This document shows, one piece after another, positions 1 through 9,369 of a DNA stretch of 64,000 nt. The translations under genes and the position numbers were made by a program. Source of the stretch: JAAYUJ01 sp963698165 (GTDB lineage Bacteria > Desulfobacterota > Syntrophobacteria > Syntrophobacterales > Syntrophobacteraceae); contig CAVOPT010000007.1 of NCBI GenBank assembly GCA_963698165.1, positions 434,001 through 498,000 on the forward strand, read 5' to 3'. The notes under the pieces are model-generated. The model was not told where the DNA came from. It saw only the letters and a list, made by a program, of their open reading frames with translations, and did no database searches. Within the stretch, counting starts at the first letter, position 1. Every line of letters starts with the position of its first letter.

Positions 1-60
1 CATCGAGGGAGGGGAACTCTGATGTCCTGAGGTCAACATTATCGGGGAAAGAGGGATACC
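1..60. repeat. partial copy of intergenic GTTGA(C)TTAAG palindromic repeat
   Basis: The first 60 bases contain a GAGGGAGGGGAACTC block followed by GAGGTCAACATTAT. They resemble one arm of the palindromic elements at 7785-7872 and 28577-28680. The rest lies outside the window. Confidence 0.45.
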
Positions 61-82
61 CCCGGCGGGCCGGTCTCCTGTT

Positions 83-1033
83 CTATTTCATGAGTCCCTT
101 TTCTTTATAATACTTGATCGCACCAGGGTGGAAAGGAATGGAGACGCCTTTGACCGCGGACTGGAGGTTCAGCTCCTTGCCTTTGGCATGGGCCGAGGCG
201 AGCTCCGCCTGGTTATCAAACAAGGCCTTGGTGAGGTTGTAGACGACATCTTCCTTGATTTCGGAGTTCACGATGAGCACCGCGTTCACGGCAACCGTGT
301 CCGTGTCGGCTGCAAGACCCTTGTAGGTGTTTGCGGGAACCTTTACGGGCGAAAGGAAGGGGTACTTCTGCTCCAGCTTCTTCAACGGTTCCCCCGTGAC
401 GTTGAGGATACGAATCTCATTCTGGGTGCTGATGTCCATGATCGCCGCATTGGGAATGCCGGCGGTCACGATGAACGAATCGATGTGCTTGTCCTTGAAC
501 TGTTCGGCACTCTCGGAGAACGACAAAAACTGCGCCTTGACGTCGTCCTTCGATATACCGTAAGCGTCGCACAATTGACGGAAATTGGCCTCTGTGCCGC
601 TGCCCGGCGCGCCAACGCCAACTTTCATCCCCTTGAGTCCGGCAAAATCCTTGGCGGGGCTGTCGGCCCGGACAACCACCTGAACGACTTCAGGATAGAG
701 AACGGCAATGGCCATCATGTTGGTCAGCTTTTCCTTGAAGGCCTCCTTGGCGCTGAAGGCGAAATCCAGGGTGTCGCTCTGGACCAGGGCAAGCTCGGCT
801 TCTTTTTTGTTGACCAGACGCACATTCTCGGCCGAGGCGCCCGTGGTCTGGGCCGTGACGTTCATCCCGGGAATTTTGGAATTCCAGATCTTGGCCATGG
901 CACCGCCAAAGGGATAATAGGTCCCCGCGGTTCCACCCGTGGCAAGAACGAGTTTTTCCTCGGCCGCCTGGACCATCGTGACACCGCCCACCAGCAAAAG
1001 GCAAATTACGGAAACAGCCAACAGCTTCCTCAT
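83..1033 (-). CDS. TAXI-family TRAP transporter solute-binding protein
   Basis: This is a periplasmic substrate-binding protein of the TAXI subgroup of TRAP transporters, which normally delivers small organic acids or amino acids to a fused TRAP membrane subunit. The protein is 316 aa. Residues 1-23 form a signal peptide (MRKLLAVSVICLLLVGGVTM, then Ala-Glu-Glu), followed by LATGGTAGTYYPFGG, the TAXI signature near the mature N-terminus. The start at 1033 is chosen because a GGAGGTGGGTC Shine-Dalgarno sequence precedes this ATG; a longer reading frame to 1132 would add 33 residues without signal-peptide logic. The membrane partner is not inside the window and may lie beyond position 1. The substrate cannot be told from sequence. 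Confidence 0.88.
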   Translation of the reverse strand: MRKLLAVSVICLLLVGGVTMVQAAEEKLVLATGGTAGTYYPFGGAMAKIWNSKIPGMNVTAQTTGASAENVRLVNKKEAELALVQSDTLDFAFSAKEAFKEKLTNMMAIAVLYPEVVQVVVRADSPAKDFAGLKGMKVGVGAPGSGTEANFRQLCDAYGISKDDVKAQFLSFSESAEQFKDKHIDSFIVTAGIPNAAIMDISTQNEIRILNVTGEPLKKLEQKYPFLSPVKVPANTYKGLAADTDTVAVNAVLIVNSEIKEDVVYNLTKALFDNQAELASAHAKGKELNLQSAVKGVSIPFHPGAIKYYKEKGLMK

Positions 1034-1556
1034 GACCCACCTCCTCCAAAGATTTTTAAGGTTCCAGATGAATTGCCCGGTACCACCCGCAGGAAGGAAC
1101 CTGATATTAGAATAGTGAGCTCCCTCTGTCAATGTCGCTCAAAGGGCTCGGGTGCGATTCAACCGCTTGGAACGGCTTGTCCAAATCACCTCTTTTGATC
1201 ATGCCGCGAAGGGGGGAATCCGGTTATGGAGTTATTTACCTGCATGCCCTCCTGCGCGGGCATGATGGGTTGGATTCCCAGGCTACAATCAGCTCTGATT
1301 GCACCCCAAAGACCCCATTATTCATAGATGCACGTGTTTGTTAACGGAGACCGATGACCTCGTTGACATTGGTGCTTGATGCGGTTATCAGAGGCCCAAC
1401 GGGGGGTGGTGGTCGCCCTCGAGGCCCACGGGCTTGATGCAGTGAGTCGCGATTGCCGCAGTAGGGAACAGTTGGATATAATTTATTAATTGGATCCAGT
1501 CTCCACGGACGACGCCCGTTGAATGAACGGGACAGCGAAGGGATAAGAGGAGAGGA
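1034..1556. other. divergent intergenic region, no gene seen
   Basis: This 523-bp spacer separates two divergent genes. It should hold promoters for both. I see no convincing small gene; a short reading frame at 1132-1344 has no family signal. One promoter-like site is listed separately. Confidence 0.5.
1453..1482 (+). promoter_or_regulatory. candidate sigma-70 promoter
   Basis: A TTGCCG hexamer (1453-1458) and a perfect TATAAT (1477-1482) are 18 bp apart, about 75 bp upstream of the dehydrogenase-like gene at 1557. The -35 match is only partial, so this is tentative. Confidence 0.4.
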
Positions 1557-2564
1557 ATGAGAACTGCAGGACCTATACGGGTGATTCAATACGGGATTGG
1601 ACCCATCGGGATGCAATCGGTTCAATACATTGCGGAACGCTCCACCTGCCGGATCGTCGGCGCCGTGGACAAAGACCCGGCCAAGATCGGTCGCGACGTG
1701 GGAGAGCTCGCCGGACTTCCTGCTCCCCTGGGCGTGAAAGTGGCCGGAGATGCTGCCGAGGTCCTCCGTGACCTGGAGGCGGACGTCGTCGTCCTCACGA
1801 CGACGTCGAGCCTTGCACGAATCAAGGCACAGATTCTGGAAATCGTCTCCTATGGCAAGAACATCGTGTCGAGCTGCGAGGAGCTCATGTTCCCCTGGAT
1901 CACCCAGCCCGAAATAGCCTGTGAAATCGATGAAGCCGCAAAAAGAGAAAATGTTTCGGTTCTGGCCACCGGGGTCAATCCCGGCTTTCTCATGGATTTC
2001 CTTCCCCTCGTCCTGAGCGGCGTTTGCAGAAACGTGCGGAAGGTGACCGTGGAACGCATCCAAAACGCAGCGAGCCGAAGGCTCCCGTTCCAGAAGAAGA
2101 TCGGGGCCGGTCTGACCATCGATGAATTCCATGCCCGGGTGCAAGAGGGAGCTCTCCGCCACGTGGGGCTCACTGAATCCATCCACCTCATCGCCTCGGG
2201 CCTGGGCTGGACCCTCGACAAGACCGAGGACATCCTCTCTCCCGTTGTGTCGGAAGTGGCATTTGCGACGGATGAGCTCAGCATTCCACCGGGCCATGCC
2301 TCGGGGGTGAGCCAGGTCGGCCGGGGCTATCGCAACGGAGAAGAAGTCATTACCCTTGTGTTTAGGGCAACCGTCGGAGAACCGGACTCCCATGAACGCA
2401 TCGTCATCGAGGGTGCTCCACCGATAGACCTCTTCATCAGGGACGGGGTGAACGGCGACATCGCCACATGCGCCATCATGACCAATGCCATCCCCGTGGT
2501 GGCCCAGGCACCTCCGGGGCTTCGCACCATGGCGGATATCAGGACCATCTCCTGCACGCCATGA
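1557..2564 (+). CDS. DapB-like / 2,4-diaminopentanoate dehydrogenase-like NAD(P)-dependent oxidoreductase
   Basis: A 335-aa protein with an N-terminal Rossmann fold (VIQYGIGPIGMQSVQ, residues about 8-22, a GxGxxG variant) and the overall pattern of the dihydrodipicolinate reductase-like amine dehydrogenase family, which includes 2,4-diaminopentanoate dehydrogenase of ornithine fermentation. The segment SSCEELMFPW and the conserved ATGVNPGFLMD stretch support this family rather than true DapB, which is shorter (about 270 aa). The start ATG at 1557 has a strong AGAGGAGAGG ribosome-binding site. The gene stands alone, divergent from the TAXI protein. The physiological substrate is unknown; an amino-acid or amine dehydrogenase is the best guess. 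Confidence 0.75.
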   Translation: MRTAGPIRVIQYGIGPIGMQSVQYIAERSTCRIVGAVDKDPAKIGRDVGELAGLPAPLGVKVAGDAAEVLRDLEADVVVLTTTSSLARIKAQILEIVSYGKNIVSSCEELMFPWITQPEIACEIDEAAKRENVSVLATGVNPGFLMDFLPLVLSGVCRNVRKVTVERIQNAASRRLPFQKKIGAGLTIDEFHARVQEGALRHVGLTESIHLIASGLGWTLDKTEDILSPVVSEVAFATDELSIPPGHASGVSQVGRGYRNGEEVITLVFRATVGEPDSHERIVIEGAPPIDLFIRDGVNGDIATCAIMTNAIPVVAQAPPGLRTMADIRTISCTP

Positions 2565-2758
2565 GGACCCGGATGGATCTGATTACCGTCACCGGAGGAA
2601 CCTCCTGCAAAGGTCCCCATTTGCCCTTCGATATTTCGTGGCGAGCGGTGTTTTGACGTTGAATGACGCTGATTTTCCCTTGGAGATGAAGTATCGGACC
2701 CCCAACGGAAATACTTTTGCAGGAGCCTCGGAGGAGTAGGGAATCACGAAAGAGCCGA

Positions 2759-3535
2759 TCAGTGAAGGATCTGGCTTAGGAAGAGCTTGGTCCGATGGTG
2801 TTGAGGATTGCAGAAGAATTCATGGGGAGTGTTCTCTTCCAGGATTTGCCCGTAATCCATCAGGAGCACCCGATGGGCCACACTCTTGGCAAACCCCATC
2901 TCGTGAGACACCACGATCATGGTCATCCCTTCCTGAGCCAGCTGGATCATCACATCCAGCACCTCCTTGACCATCTCCGGGTCCAAAGCGCTGGTCGGCT
3001 CGTCGAAAAGCATGACCTTCGGTTTCATGCACAGACTCCGTGCAATCGCAACCCTCTGTTGTTGGCCACCGGAAAGCTGCCCCGGATACTTCTTTGCCTG
3101 CTCGGGGATATGCACCTTTTCCAGGAAAACCATGGCCGTCTGCTCTGCCTCGGCCTTGGGAACCTTGCGTACCCAGATGGGCCCCAGAGTGAGATTCTCC
3201 AGCACGGTCAAATGCGGAAACAAATTAAAATGTTGAAAAACCATCCCCACCTCAGCCCGGGTTTTTTCAATCTTTTTGATATCATTTGTTAATTCGATGT
3301 TGTCCACAATGATTTGTCCACGCTGGTGCTCTTCCAACCGGTTGATGCACCGGATCAGGGTGGACTTACCTGACCCGGAGGGGCCGCAGATGACGATGCG
3401 CTCCCCCTTGTTCACCGTGAGATTGACCTCATTGAGCACGTGCAAATCACCAAACCATTTGTGCACGCCCATCATTTGGATCATTGGCTGGCTCGAAGGC
3501 TGATTCTTGGTGCCGGCAGTGGTTTCGCTACCCAT
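2759..3535 (-). CDS. aapP: polar amino acid ABC transporter ATP-binding protein (AapP/GlnQ type)
   Basis: A 258-aa ATPase of the polar amino acid ABC importer. It has Walker A GPSGSGKST, the Q-loop region MVFQHFNLFPHLTVLENL, signature LSGGQQQR, Walker B VMLFDEPTSALDP and the switch histidine VVSHEMGF. These motifs are typical of the GlnQ/AapP/BztD subgroup. It is the last gene of a four-gene minus-strand cluster with two permeases (3618-4706, 4711-5910) and a binding protein (6033-7058). It should sit on the cytoplasmic face of the membrane and power import of general L-amino acids or of Glu/Gln/Asp/Asn. Confidence 0.93.
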   Translation of the reverse strand: MGSETTAGTKNQPSSQPMIQMMGVHKWFGDLHVLNEVNLTVNKGERIVICGPSGSGKSTLIRCINRLEEHQRGQIIVDNIELTNDIKKIEKTRAEVGMVFQHFNLFPHLTVLENLTLGPIWVRKVPKAEAEQTAMVFLEKVHIPEQAKKYPGQLSGGQQQRVAIARSLCMKPKVMLFDEPTSALDPEMVKEVLDVMIQLAQEGMTMIVVSHEMGFAKSVAHRVLLMDYGQILEENTPHEFFCNPQHHRTKLFLSQILH

Positions 3536-3617
3536 TCACTTCATTTCCCCGCTAAGAAGTTTAGGCTAATCGTTTCCGCATCATGATCCAAATTGGCCAT
3601 CACTGCGTTTTTCCCTC

Positions 3618-4706
3618 TCATCGGCTCAGTTCCTTTTCCAGGCGCCGGCTCAGGTCCGACATGGAAAAACAACCCAAGAAATAAAGAATGGCGATAAAGG
3701 TAAACGCCTCAGTGCTAAACCCCATCCATTCGGGATTGGCCAAAGTGACTTGAGTCGTCTTGAGCAGGTCAAAAAGGCCTATGATGACCACAAGCGAGGT
3801 ATCCTTGAATGCTGAAATGAGAATACTGACCGTGGGCGGTATGACAATTTTAAGGGCCTGTGGCAGGATGATCAGCCGCATTTTCAGGAAATAATTTAGC
3901 CCCAGTGAATCCGCCGCCTCATACTGCCCGCGTGGCATCGCCTGCAGTCCGCCGCGAACGACTTCGGCAATGTAGGCCGCAGTGAAGAGGATGATGGCAA
4001 CTTGCGCCCGCAGAATTTTGTCTACGGTTATGCCCTCCGGCAAAAACAACGGGAACATGACCGATGCCATGAAGAGGAGGCTGATTAATGGGACTCCGCG
4101 AATGAGTTCGATGTAGACGACACTGAGGCTCTTGATGATGGGAAGTTTCGAACGGCGACCCAGTGCCAGAATGACTCCAAGGGGATAAGCGGCAGTCAGC
4201 CCGAACAGCGACAGAAGCAAGGTCAGACAAATGCCGCTCCACTTGCCCGGCTCAACATAAGACAGGCCAAAGATCCCCCCGGGCATGAGAACACCCATCA
4301 ACAAAAGTCCTGTCCCCCAGGCATAGAGCAGTCGCACGCTCCAACGACGCCGATCTCGGCTGTACAGAAAAAGACCGATGAAAACGGTGAGGCACAGAAC
4401 AGGCCGCCATTGTTGATCGTAAGGGTAGAAACCGAAGAGTATGAAACGCAGGTTCTTTGTGACGACCGACCAACAGGCGCCGGCGACAACCTTGCACTGC
4501 TCTCCCGAGGAATCCCACAAGCTGTCGACGAAAGCCCATTTGAAAAGAGGCGGTGTGATCTTAAGAAGACAGAAGAGGAAGACGAGCGTCAGGAACGAGT
4601 TGAATGGTCCACTGAAGAGATTGGCCCTGAGCCAACCGATCATGCCCACGGTGGTCACGGGAGGTTTGACCTCATTGACAACGGTTTTCTGAGCCAGTGT
4701 GTCCAA
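3618..4706 (-). CDS. aapM: polar amino acid ABC transporter permease (AapM/BztC type)
   Basis: A 362-aa inner-membrane permease with several hydrophobic segments in the N-terminal third and the conserved C-terminal HisM-type permease domain (ELIRGVPLISLLFMASVM and the EAA-loop region EAADSLGLNYFLKMRLIILPQALK). The long N-terminus is typical of AapM/BztC compared with the shorter HisM permeases. It starts with TTG four bases after the stop codon of the preceding permease gene, so translation is probably coupled. It pairs with AapQ (4711-5910) to form the channel. Confidence 0.9.
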   Translation of the reverse strand: MDTLAQKTVVNEVKPPVTTVGMIGWLRANLFSGPFNSFLTLVFLFCLLKITPPLFKWAFVDSLWDSSGEQCKVVAGACWSVVTKNLRFILFGFYPYDQQWRPVLCLTVFIGLFLYSRDRRRWSVRLLYAWGTGLLLMGVLMPGGIFGLSYVEPGKWSGICLTLLLSLFGLTAAYPLGVILALGRRSKLPIIKSLSVVYIELIRGVPLISLLFMASVMFPLFLPEGITVDKILRAQVAIILFTAAYIAEVVRGGLQAMPRGQYEAADSLGLNYFLKMRLIILPQALKIVIPPTVSILISAFKDTSLVVIIGLFDLLKTTQVTLANPEWMGFSTEAFTFIAILYFLGCFSMSDLSRRLEKELSR

Positions 4707-4710
4707 TGGG

Positions 4711-5910
4711 TTATCTTTCCACCAGAGCCATTTTTTTGTTGTACCAGTTCATGAAAGCCGAAGTGACGAGACTGAAAATGAGATAGACCAGCATGATCAT
4801 GAGCACCCCTTCAATTGCCTGTCCCGTCTGATTGATGGTCGTGTTGGCAACGGAAACGAGATCCGGGTAACCAATGGCAACTGCAAGGGAGCTGTTCTTG
4901 GTGAGATTGAGCATCTGGCTGGTTAGGGGCGGTATGATCACTCTGAGCGCTTGCGGTAGGATAATGAGCGTCAGCAACAGACCCGGACGAAGGCCAAGAC
5001 TCAGGGCAGCCTCCGTCTGCCCCCGAGAAATCGCCTGAATGCCTGCACGCACGACTTCCGCGACAAATGCGGAAGTGTAGAGAACCAACCCCAGAAGCAA
5101 CGCCCCGAATTCAGGGCTGACGGATATCCCGCCCTCAAAGTTAAACCCTGCAATTCGGGGCACATTGAGCTCGGTCGGCATGCCGGATACCAACCATGCG
5201 AGAAGCGGCAGACCCACAACAAGCAAAGTAGAAACAGACCACATGGGAAAGGTTTGACCCGTCCTGTCCTGTCGTTGCTTGGCCCACCGGTACAGGAAGT
5301 AACTGGTGATGCAAGCGATGGCGAAGATGGCGGCCATGCGTCCATGAGCCGGATGGGGAACAGGAAGAGGGAAGTAAAACCCGCGGTTATTCAGGAATAC
5401 CCCTGAGAGGGGATTGAGCGACTGGCGCGGATGCGGCAGTTCGTGGAAAACGGCGTACCAGAAAAAGAGCTGCAAAAGGACCGGGATGTTCTGGAGAACT
5501 TCGATGTACGCCGCTGCCAGCCTCGAAAGCAACCAGTTGGTTGAGAGTCGTGCCACGCCGACGAAGGTGCCCAGAATAATTGTCAAGACTATCCCGATCA
5601 GAGCCACCTTGAGGGTGTTCAGAATACCGACCAGGATAGCTCGGGCATATGTGCTCGCCGGCGAATAGGCAATGAGCGATTCACCAATTTCAAAACCGGC
5701 TTCCCGAGAGATGAAACCGAAGCCGGTGGCAATGGATTGGCGCTGCAAATTTGCCTGGGTGACGGTAACCAGGTAAAACCCGAGGGCAAGAACCAGCGCC
5801 AGGACAAGTACCTGAAAGACGATGCCCCGCTTTGCCGGATCATACCAAAAAGGGACTTTTTCAGGGATCGGCGGATTCTTCGAGTTGTTCAGACTTCCTG
5901 CCACCGGCAC
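4711..5910 (-). CDS. aapQ: polar amino acid ABC transporter permease (AapQ/BztB type)
   Basis: A 399-aa permease with an N-terminal membrane anchor (about residues 29-52), a second segment followed by LQNIPVLLQLFFWYAVFHELP, and the C-terminal EAA loop (TEAALSLGLRPGLLLTLIIL). The long insertion between transmembrane segments is characteristic of AapQ/BztB. The predicted start is GTG at 5910, downstream of GGATGAAGAAAA; no better in-frame ATG was seen. It lies between the binding-protein gene and aapM in the same orientation, with a 122-bp gap upstream to the binding-protein gene. Confidence 0.9.
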   Translation of the reverse strand: MPVAGSLNNSKNPPIPEKVPFWYDPAKRGIVFQVLVLALVLALGFYLVTVTQANLQRQSIATGFGFISREAGFEIGESLIAYSPASTYARAILVGILNTLKVALIGIVLTIILGTFVGVARLSTNWLLSRLAAAYIEVLQNIPVLLQLFFWYAVFHELPHPRQSLNPLSGVFLNNRGFYFPLPVPHPAHGRMAAIFAIACITSYFLYRWAKQRQDRTGQTFPMWSVSTLLVVGLPLLAWLVSGMPTELNVPRIAGFNFEGGISVSPEFGALLLGLVLYTSAFVAEVVRAGIQAISRGQTEAALSLGLRPGLLLTLIILPQALRVIIPPLTSQMLNLTKNSSLAVAIGYPDLVSVANTTINQTGQAIEGVLMIMLVYLIFSLVTSAFMNWYNKKMALVER

Positions 5911-6032
5911 TTTTCTTCATCCAAATGGATTCAGGCCACATTCGCAAGGCAAGAGCAGAAGGAAGCACCCGTTCCCTGCAACGAATAGTGCCTCCTGCAC
6001 TTCCCGCTTTTCTTGAGCCTTACCGATGAGAC

Positions 6033-7058
6033 TCATTTGAACGGCGGGGCGTACATCAATCCGCCGTCCTTCCACTGGGCGTTCAAACCCCGCTTGAGTC
6101 CCAGCTTGGTCTTCTCACCGACGTTCCTTTCAAACACTTCTCCATAGTTTCCCACGGTCTTGACAATGTTGTATGCCCACTTCTCGTCAAGACCCAGGGC
6201 CTTTCCATTGCCGGGCGTCACCCCGAGGAATCGCTGAATGTTGGGGTCATTGCTCTTGAGCATTTCGTCCACGTTCTTGGACGTGACCTCCATGTCTTCG
6301 GCGGCAATCATGGCGAGAACACAGAAATCAACAATATCCCTCCACTGCTCATCCCCATGACGGACCACGGGACCCAAAGGTTCTTTGGAGATGATATCAG
6401 GCAAGATCACATAATCCTCGGGGTTCGGGGCGACCGATCGAATACCGGCGAGTTGGGAGGCATCCGATGTCAGGACATCGCACCTGCCGGCGAAGAATGC
6501 TTTGTTCAGTTCGAGGTTTTGCTCGATCACCACCGGCTTCATCGTCAATTTGTTCGCCCTGAAGAAGTCGGCCAGATTTTGTTCTGTCGTGGTCCCCGGA
6601 AGAGTACAGACACTGGCGCCACTGAGCTCCTTCGCACTCTTGACGCCGAGCTTCTTGGGCACCAGGAAGCCTTGTCCGTCATAGTAGTTCACCGTAACGA
6701 AATTCAGCCCCAGATCAGTTTCCCGGGTCAGGGTGCGGGTGGCATTGCGACAAAGTACATCGACTTCTTTGGACTGAAGGGCAGTGAAACGCGTCTGCGT
6801 CGTAAGAGTAACATACCTGATCTTTTCGGGATCCCCGAAGATGGCTGCCGCTATGGCACGCCCTGTATCCACATCCAGCCCACCCCAGACACCCTTTTCG
6901 TCGGGCATGCCGAATCCAAAGAGACCACCGTTTACGCCAACTGACAGATAACCCCTGGCCTTGACCGCATCGAGAGTTTCACCAGCAAGGGCGGCAAGCG
7001 GAGCGAGGATGAGGACCCCTGTGAAAAGGACTGCGACGATTGTTTTGAACTGTTTCAT
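6033..7058 (-). CDS. aapJ: polar amino acid ABC transporter periplasmic binding protein (AapJ/BztA type)
   Basis: A 341-aa periplasmic solute-binding protein, first gene of the aap-like cluster. It has a signal peptide (MKQFKTIVAVLFTGVLILAP, cleavage near ALA-GE), then TLDAVKARGYLSVGVNGGLFGF, typical of AapJ. The internal segment DVLCRNATRTLTRETDLGLN fits the general L-amino-acid binding proteins. The ATG at 7058 is preferred because a GGGGGA ribosome-binding site precedes it; a longer frame to 7346 adds 96 residues with no signal-peptide character. A promoter is expected in the large gap upstream. Confidence 0.93.
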   Translation of the reverse strand: MKQFKTIVAVLFTGVLILAPLAALAGETLDAVKARGYLSVGVNGGLFGFGMPDEKGVWGGLDVDTGRAIAAAIFGDPEKIRYVTLTTQTRFTALQSKEVDVLCRNATRTLTRETDLGLNFVTVNYYDGQGFLVPKKLGVKSAKELSGASVCTLPGTTTEQNLADFFRANKLTMKPVVIEQNLELNKAFFAGRCDVLTSDASQLAGIRSVAPNPEDYVILPDIISKEPLGPVVRHGDEQWRDIVDFCVLAMIAAEDMEVTSKNVDEMLKSNDPNIQRFLGVTPGNGKALGLDEKWAYNIVKTVGNYGEVFERNVGEKTKLGLKRGLNAQWKDGGLMYAPPFK

Positions 7059-7921
7059 GCGACTTCCCCCTTTTTTGTAATGTTGACCCTGCGGCGGGCG
7101 CACCAGGAAACCGCCGCGACTTTCCCACCATCCTGGGAGACTGCCATCCACTTTCAGGTTTTGGATCGTTGGGGATGCAATGGAACGGTGAAGGAAACAA
7201 CCCGGGGGCGAGCCTAAAGCACGCAGCCGACATGACCGTAACATGGAGAGGAAAATGTTGGGATCTCCCAGGCATCGCCAATATACCAATCTGCCGGCAG
7301 CGGTGTCAACAATAGCCAGGGATTGAGAGGACGGCGGTTCCGCCAAGGCCGGAGCCGCCGGATGGGTTTTGCGCAGACCAGAGGCTCTGGCGAATCCTCA
7401 AAACAGCGCTGCACAAGACCGTTTCCGACATTCCGTCGTCATGCCCTCGAACGCGGCTATACAGGCCTCTACACTGGATTCCCGCCAAAAGCATGCGGGA
7501 ATGACGTGCGGTATTTCGTGCACATCAAGGCCCGCCATTTCTGCCGATGCGGAGGAGAGGGGCGTTTCGGGAGTGAATGAATATACTGGGTAAGATTGAG
7601 AATCTTCATTCCCAAGACATTCAGTATCTCACTGAAGAGGTCGCCGAGACGGCAGAGAATAATACTTTGCCATCTCCGCGACCTCTTCGGTCTCTGCCGT
7701 GAGAACGAAACAATTCAATCATAACCAGTATGCATTGCAGAAAGCCCTCTCCCCCGATGTGGGGGAGAGGGTCCGGCTGAGGGCAATGCTGTTGACTTAA
7801 GAAAGTCGTCCATCCACGGTCCCCCTCCCCTTGGCGGGAGGGGAGCTCTGATGTCTTTAAGTCAACAGTATTGCCGGCTGAGGGGGGCCAGCAGCATGAA
7901 CCTGACAGGACCCCGGAGTCC
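7059..7921. other. 863-bp intergenic region with repeats only
   Basis: No gene is supported here. It contains a degenerate GGATTCCCGC/GCGGGAATGAC inverted repeat at about 7476-7506, a short inverted repeat (ACGGCAGAG about 7651-7659 against CTCTGCCGT about 7695-7703) and the palindromic element at 7745-7890. Confidence 0.6.
7745..7890. repeat. intergenic palindromic repeat with GTTGACTTAAG arms
   Basis: The arms AATGCTGTTGACTTAAG (7785-7801) and CTTTAAGTCAACAGTATT (7855-7872) are inverted repeats around a CCCTCCCC/GGGAGGGG core. A second hairpin, CCCTCTCCCCC/GGGGGAGAGGG, lies just before at 7745-7771. Related copies occur at 1-60, 28295-28380 and 28577-28680. Confidence 0.7.
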
Positions 7922-8236
7922 CTATTGCTTCTTGGGGGCTTCCTTCTTCGTTTCCACCTTGGGCTCCGCCTTCTTTTCGCCCTTCACTTCAATGGTGGAC
8001 GCCTTCATGGTGTAGTAAATGGTGACCTTGACACCTACTTTGAGCTCTCCGCCCTCAACCTTGGTCACCTTGTCCTTGGCGATTTCCCATTTATCCTTCG
8101 GACCTTTTTCTACGACGATGACATCATCCTTGATCTCCAGCACCGGCCCCGTCACCTGATACTCCTTCGGCCCGGCCGCAAAGGCCGCAGTCCCGACGAA
8201 TACACAGACGAACAACAGAATCAGAACCTTTTTCAT
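7922..8236 (-). CDS. small exported protein of unknown function
   Basis: A 104-aa protein with a clear signal peptide (MKKVLILLFVCVFVGTAAFA, then AGPKEYQVTG). The mature part (about 85 aa) contains alternating beta-strand-like stretches (TGPVLEIKDDVIVVEKGPKDKWEIA) reminiscent of small periplasmic OB-like domains, and ends in a Lys/Glu/Pro-rich tail. I cannot assign a named family. The start ATG at 8236 follows a GAGGAGGAAAAGCC ribosome-binding site. The next gene upstream on the same strand is the helix-hairpin-helix protein at 8312-8701, 75 bp away, so they may be co-transcribed. Confidence 0.72.
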   Translation of the reverse strand: MKKVLILLFVCVFVGTAAFAAGPKEYQVTGPVLEIKDDVIVVEKGPKDKWEIAKDKVTKVEGGELKVGVKVTIYYTMKASTIEVKGEKKAEPKVETKKEAPKKQ

Positions 8237-8311
8237 GGCTTTTCCTCCTCTTTGAGTTCATCGATTCCCGTCCATGAATCTCTCACCCATCAGACGCACC
8301 CATTGTACCTC

Positions 8312-8701
8312 CTACTGGACGGTGATCAGGTCCTTGATCTTGTCGTAGGTTCCTTTTTTGATTCCCTTGACCTTCATGATGTCTTCCGGTTTTGCGTAGG
8401 GGCGCCCGTCAATGATGGCCTGGGACTTGGCCGGGCCAATTTCCGGAAGTGCACCGAGCTTCTCCTTGGTCGCCGTGTTGATGTTGACCTTCTCCCCAGG
8501 AGCAAGCTTTGTGCTGGGGGTTACCACCTTTTCGGGTGAAGGCACCGTTGCTTTTGGGGTCGACGTTTTGGGAGAGGCCACCGGGCTCTTTTCCACCTGG
8601 GCAAAAACCAGGGGAGAAAGCACGAAGAGGCCAACCACCAAGAAGGCCAACGCGACCCAGCAAGCTGAAAAACGATGTACACCGAGGTTCTTCTCCGCCA
8701 T
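8312..8701 (-). CDS. ComEA-like helix-hairpin-helix protein, membrane anchored or exported
   Basis: A 129-aa protein with an N-terminal hydrophobic segment (about residues 15-34, ending VFAQ), a Ser/Pro/Thr/Lys-rich linker and a C-terminal helix-hairpin-helix domain (VNINTATKEKLGALPEIGPA, then KSQAIIDGRPY). This is the ComEA/T2SK-type HhH fold, which binds DNA non-specifically in ComEA. The start at 8701 is chosen because AAGGAGGGTAAGCGT immediately precedes this ATG; an ATG six codons upstream (8719) overlaps that ribosome-binding site. No other competence genes are near, so a role in DNA uptake is only a possibility. Confidence 0.82.
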   Translation of the reverse strand: MAEKNLGVHRFSACWVALAFLVVGLFVLSPLVFAQVEKSPVASPKTSTPKATVPSPEKVVTPSTKLAPGEKVNINTATKEKLGALPEIGPAKSQAIIDGRPYAKPEDIMKVKGIKKGTYDKIKDLITVQ

Positions 8702-9369
8702 ACGCTTACCCTCCTTCATGTCGTCCTGGAACTTTTGAAAAAAAATACGGGATTGTCCACTGACCAGAATGCATAGATGAGAGTGGAAGAAAAGTCAAAG
8801 CAATCGTGATGTTGATCACTCCATGCGGCCAGGAATTTACCAATAACAACCCGGCCGTTCCCTGCAGGCACGCCGGGCAGCCCGATCAAGCTCCTCGATT
8901 CACCGACCATACCGGCTTTCGCCCCTTCCGATCGTCTTTTCATAAGAGTGTTTTTCGTTAATCAATGAGACACCCCCATCAAGAGGCGATTTCGGCATGA
9001 ATTTTGTTTTAACATCTCCAATGCCAAGATCCATCAGTCCAATGAAGTCCAGGGGTATCGGCCCCTGAGAATGTTCTTGATGCCTATGCTTCCTGGCTCC
9101 CACAGGGTTCCTTCATCGATGTGCTTCCCTATGAACCAAGTTTTCACTTTCACGTTTTCAAGACGGATTGGACATTTCAATTTCGAGATGGTGCTTTGAA
9201 AAGAAAAGTGCGATTCGCCTTGTCCTTTTTTGGATCAAACAACCTCATCGTGAAAAACTGGAATTCTCCAAGGATGGATAGCCCGGCGTTCTCTTGTCAG
9301 AGGATATGAAACTCTGGACCACGTTTCGCTGTTTCATCTGGAAAAGAACTTTACTCAGGAGCGCATAAA
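8702..9369. other. 668-bp region without a supported gene
   Basis: Short frames on both strands (for example 8900-9103 minus, 9121-9309 plus) show no recognisable domain, and I leave them out. The stretch near 8990-9370 is AT-richer than its surroundings and probably contains the promoter of the PilZ gene. Confidence 0.4.

Noticed and set aside
7440..7510. Possible tRNA or small RNA hairpin (GGATTCCCGC...GCGGGAATGAC)
   Set aside because: No cloverleaf or T-arm; it is the common degenerate GC-rich intergenic repeat type.
9121..9309. Small plus-strand frame of 62 codons upstream of the PilZ gene
   Set aside because: No ribosome-binding site, no recognisable family, lies in an AT-rich leader region.
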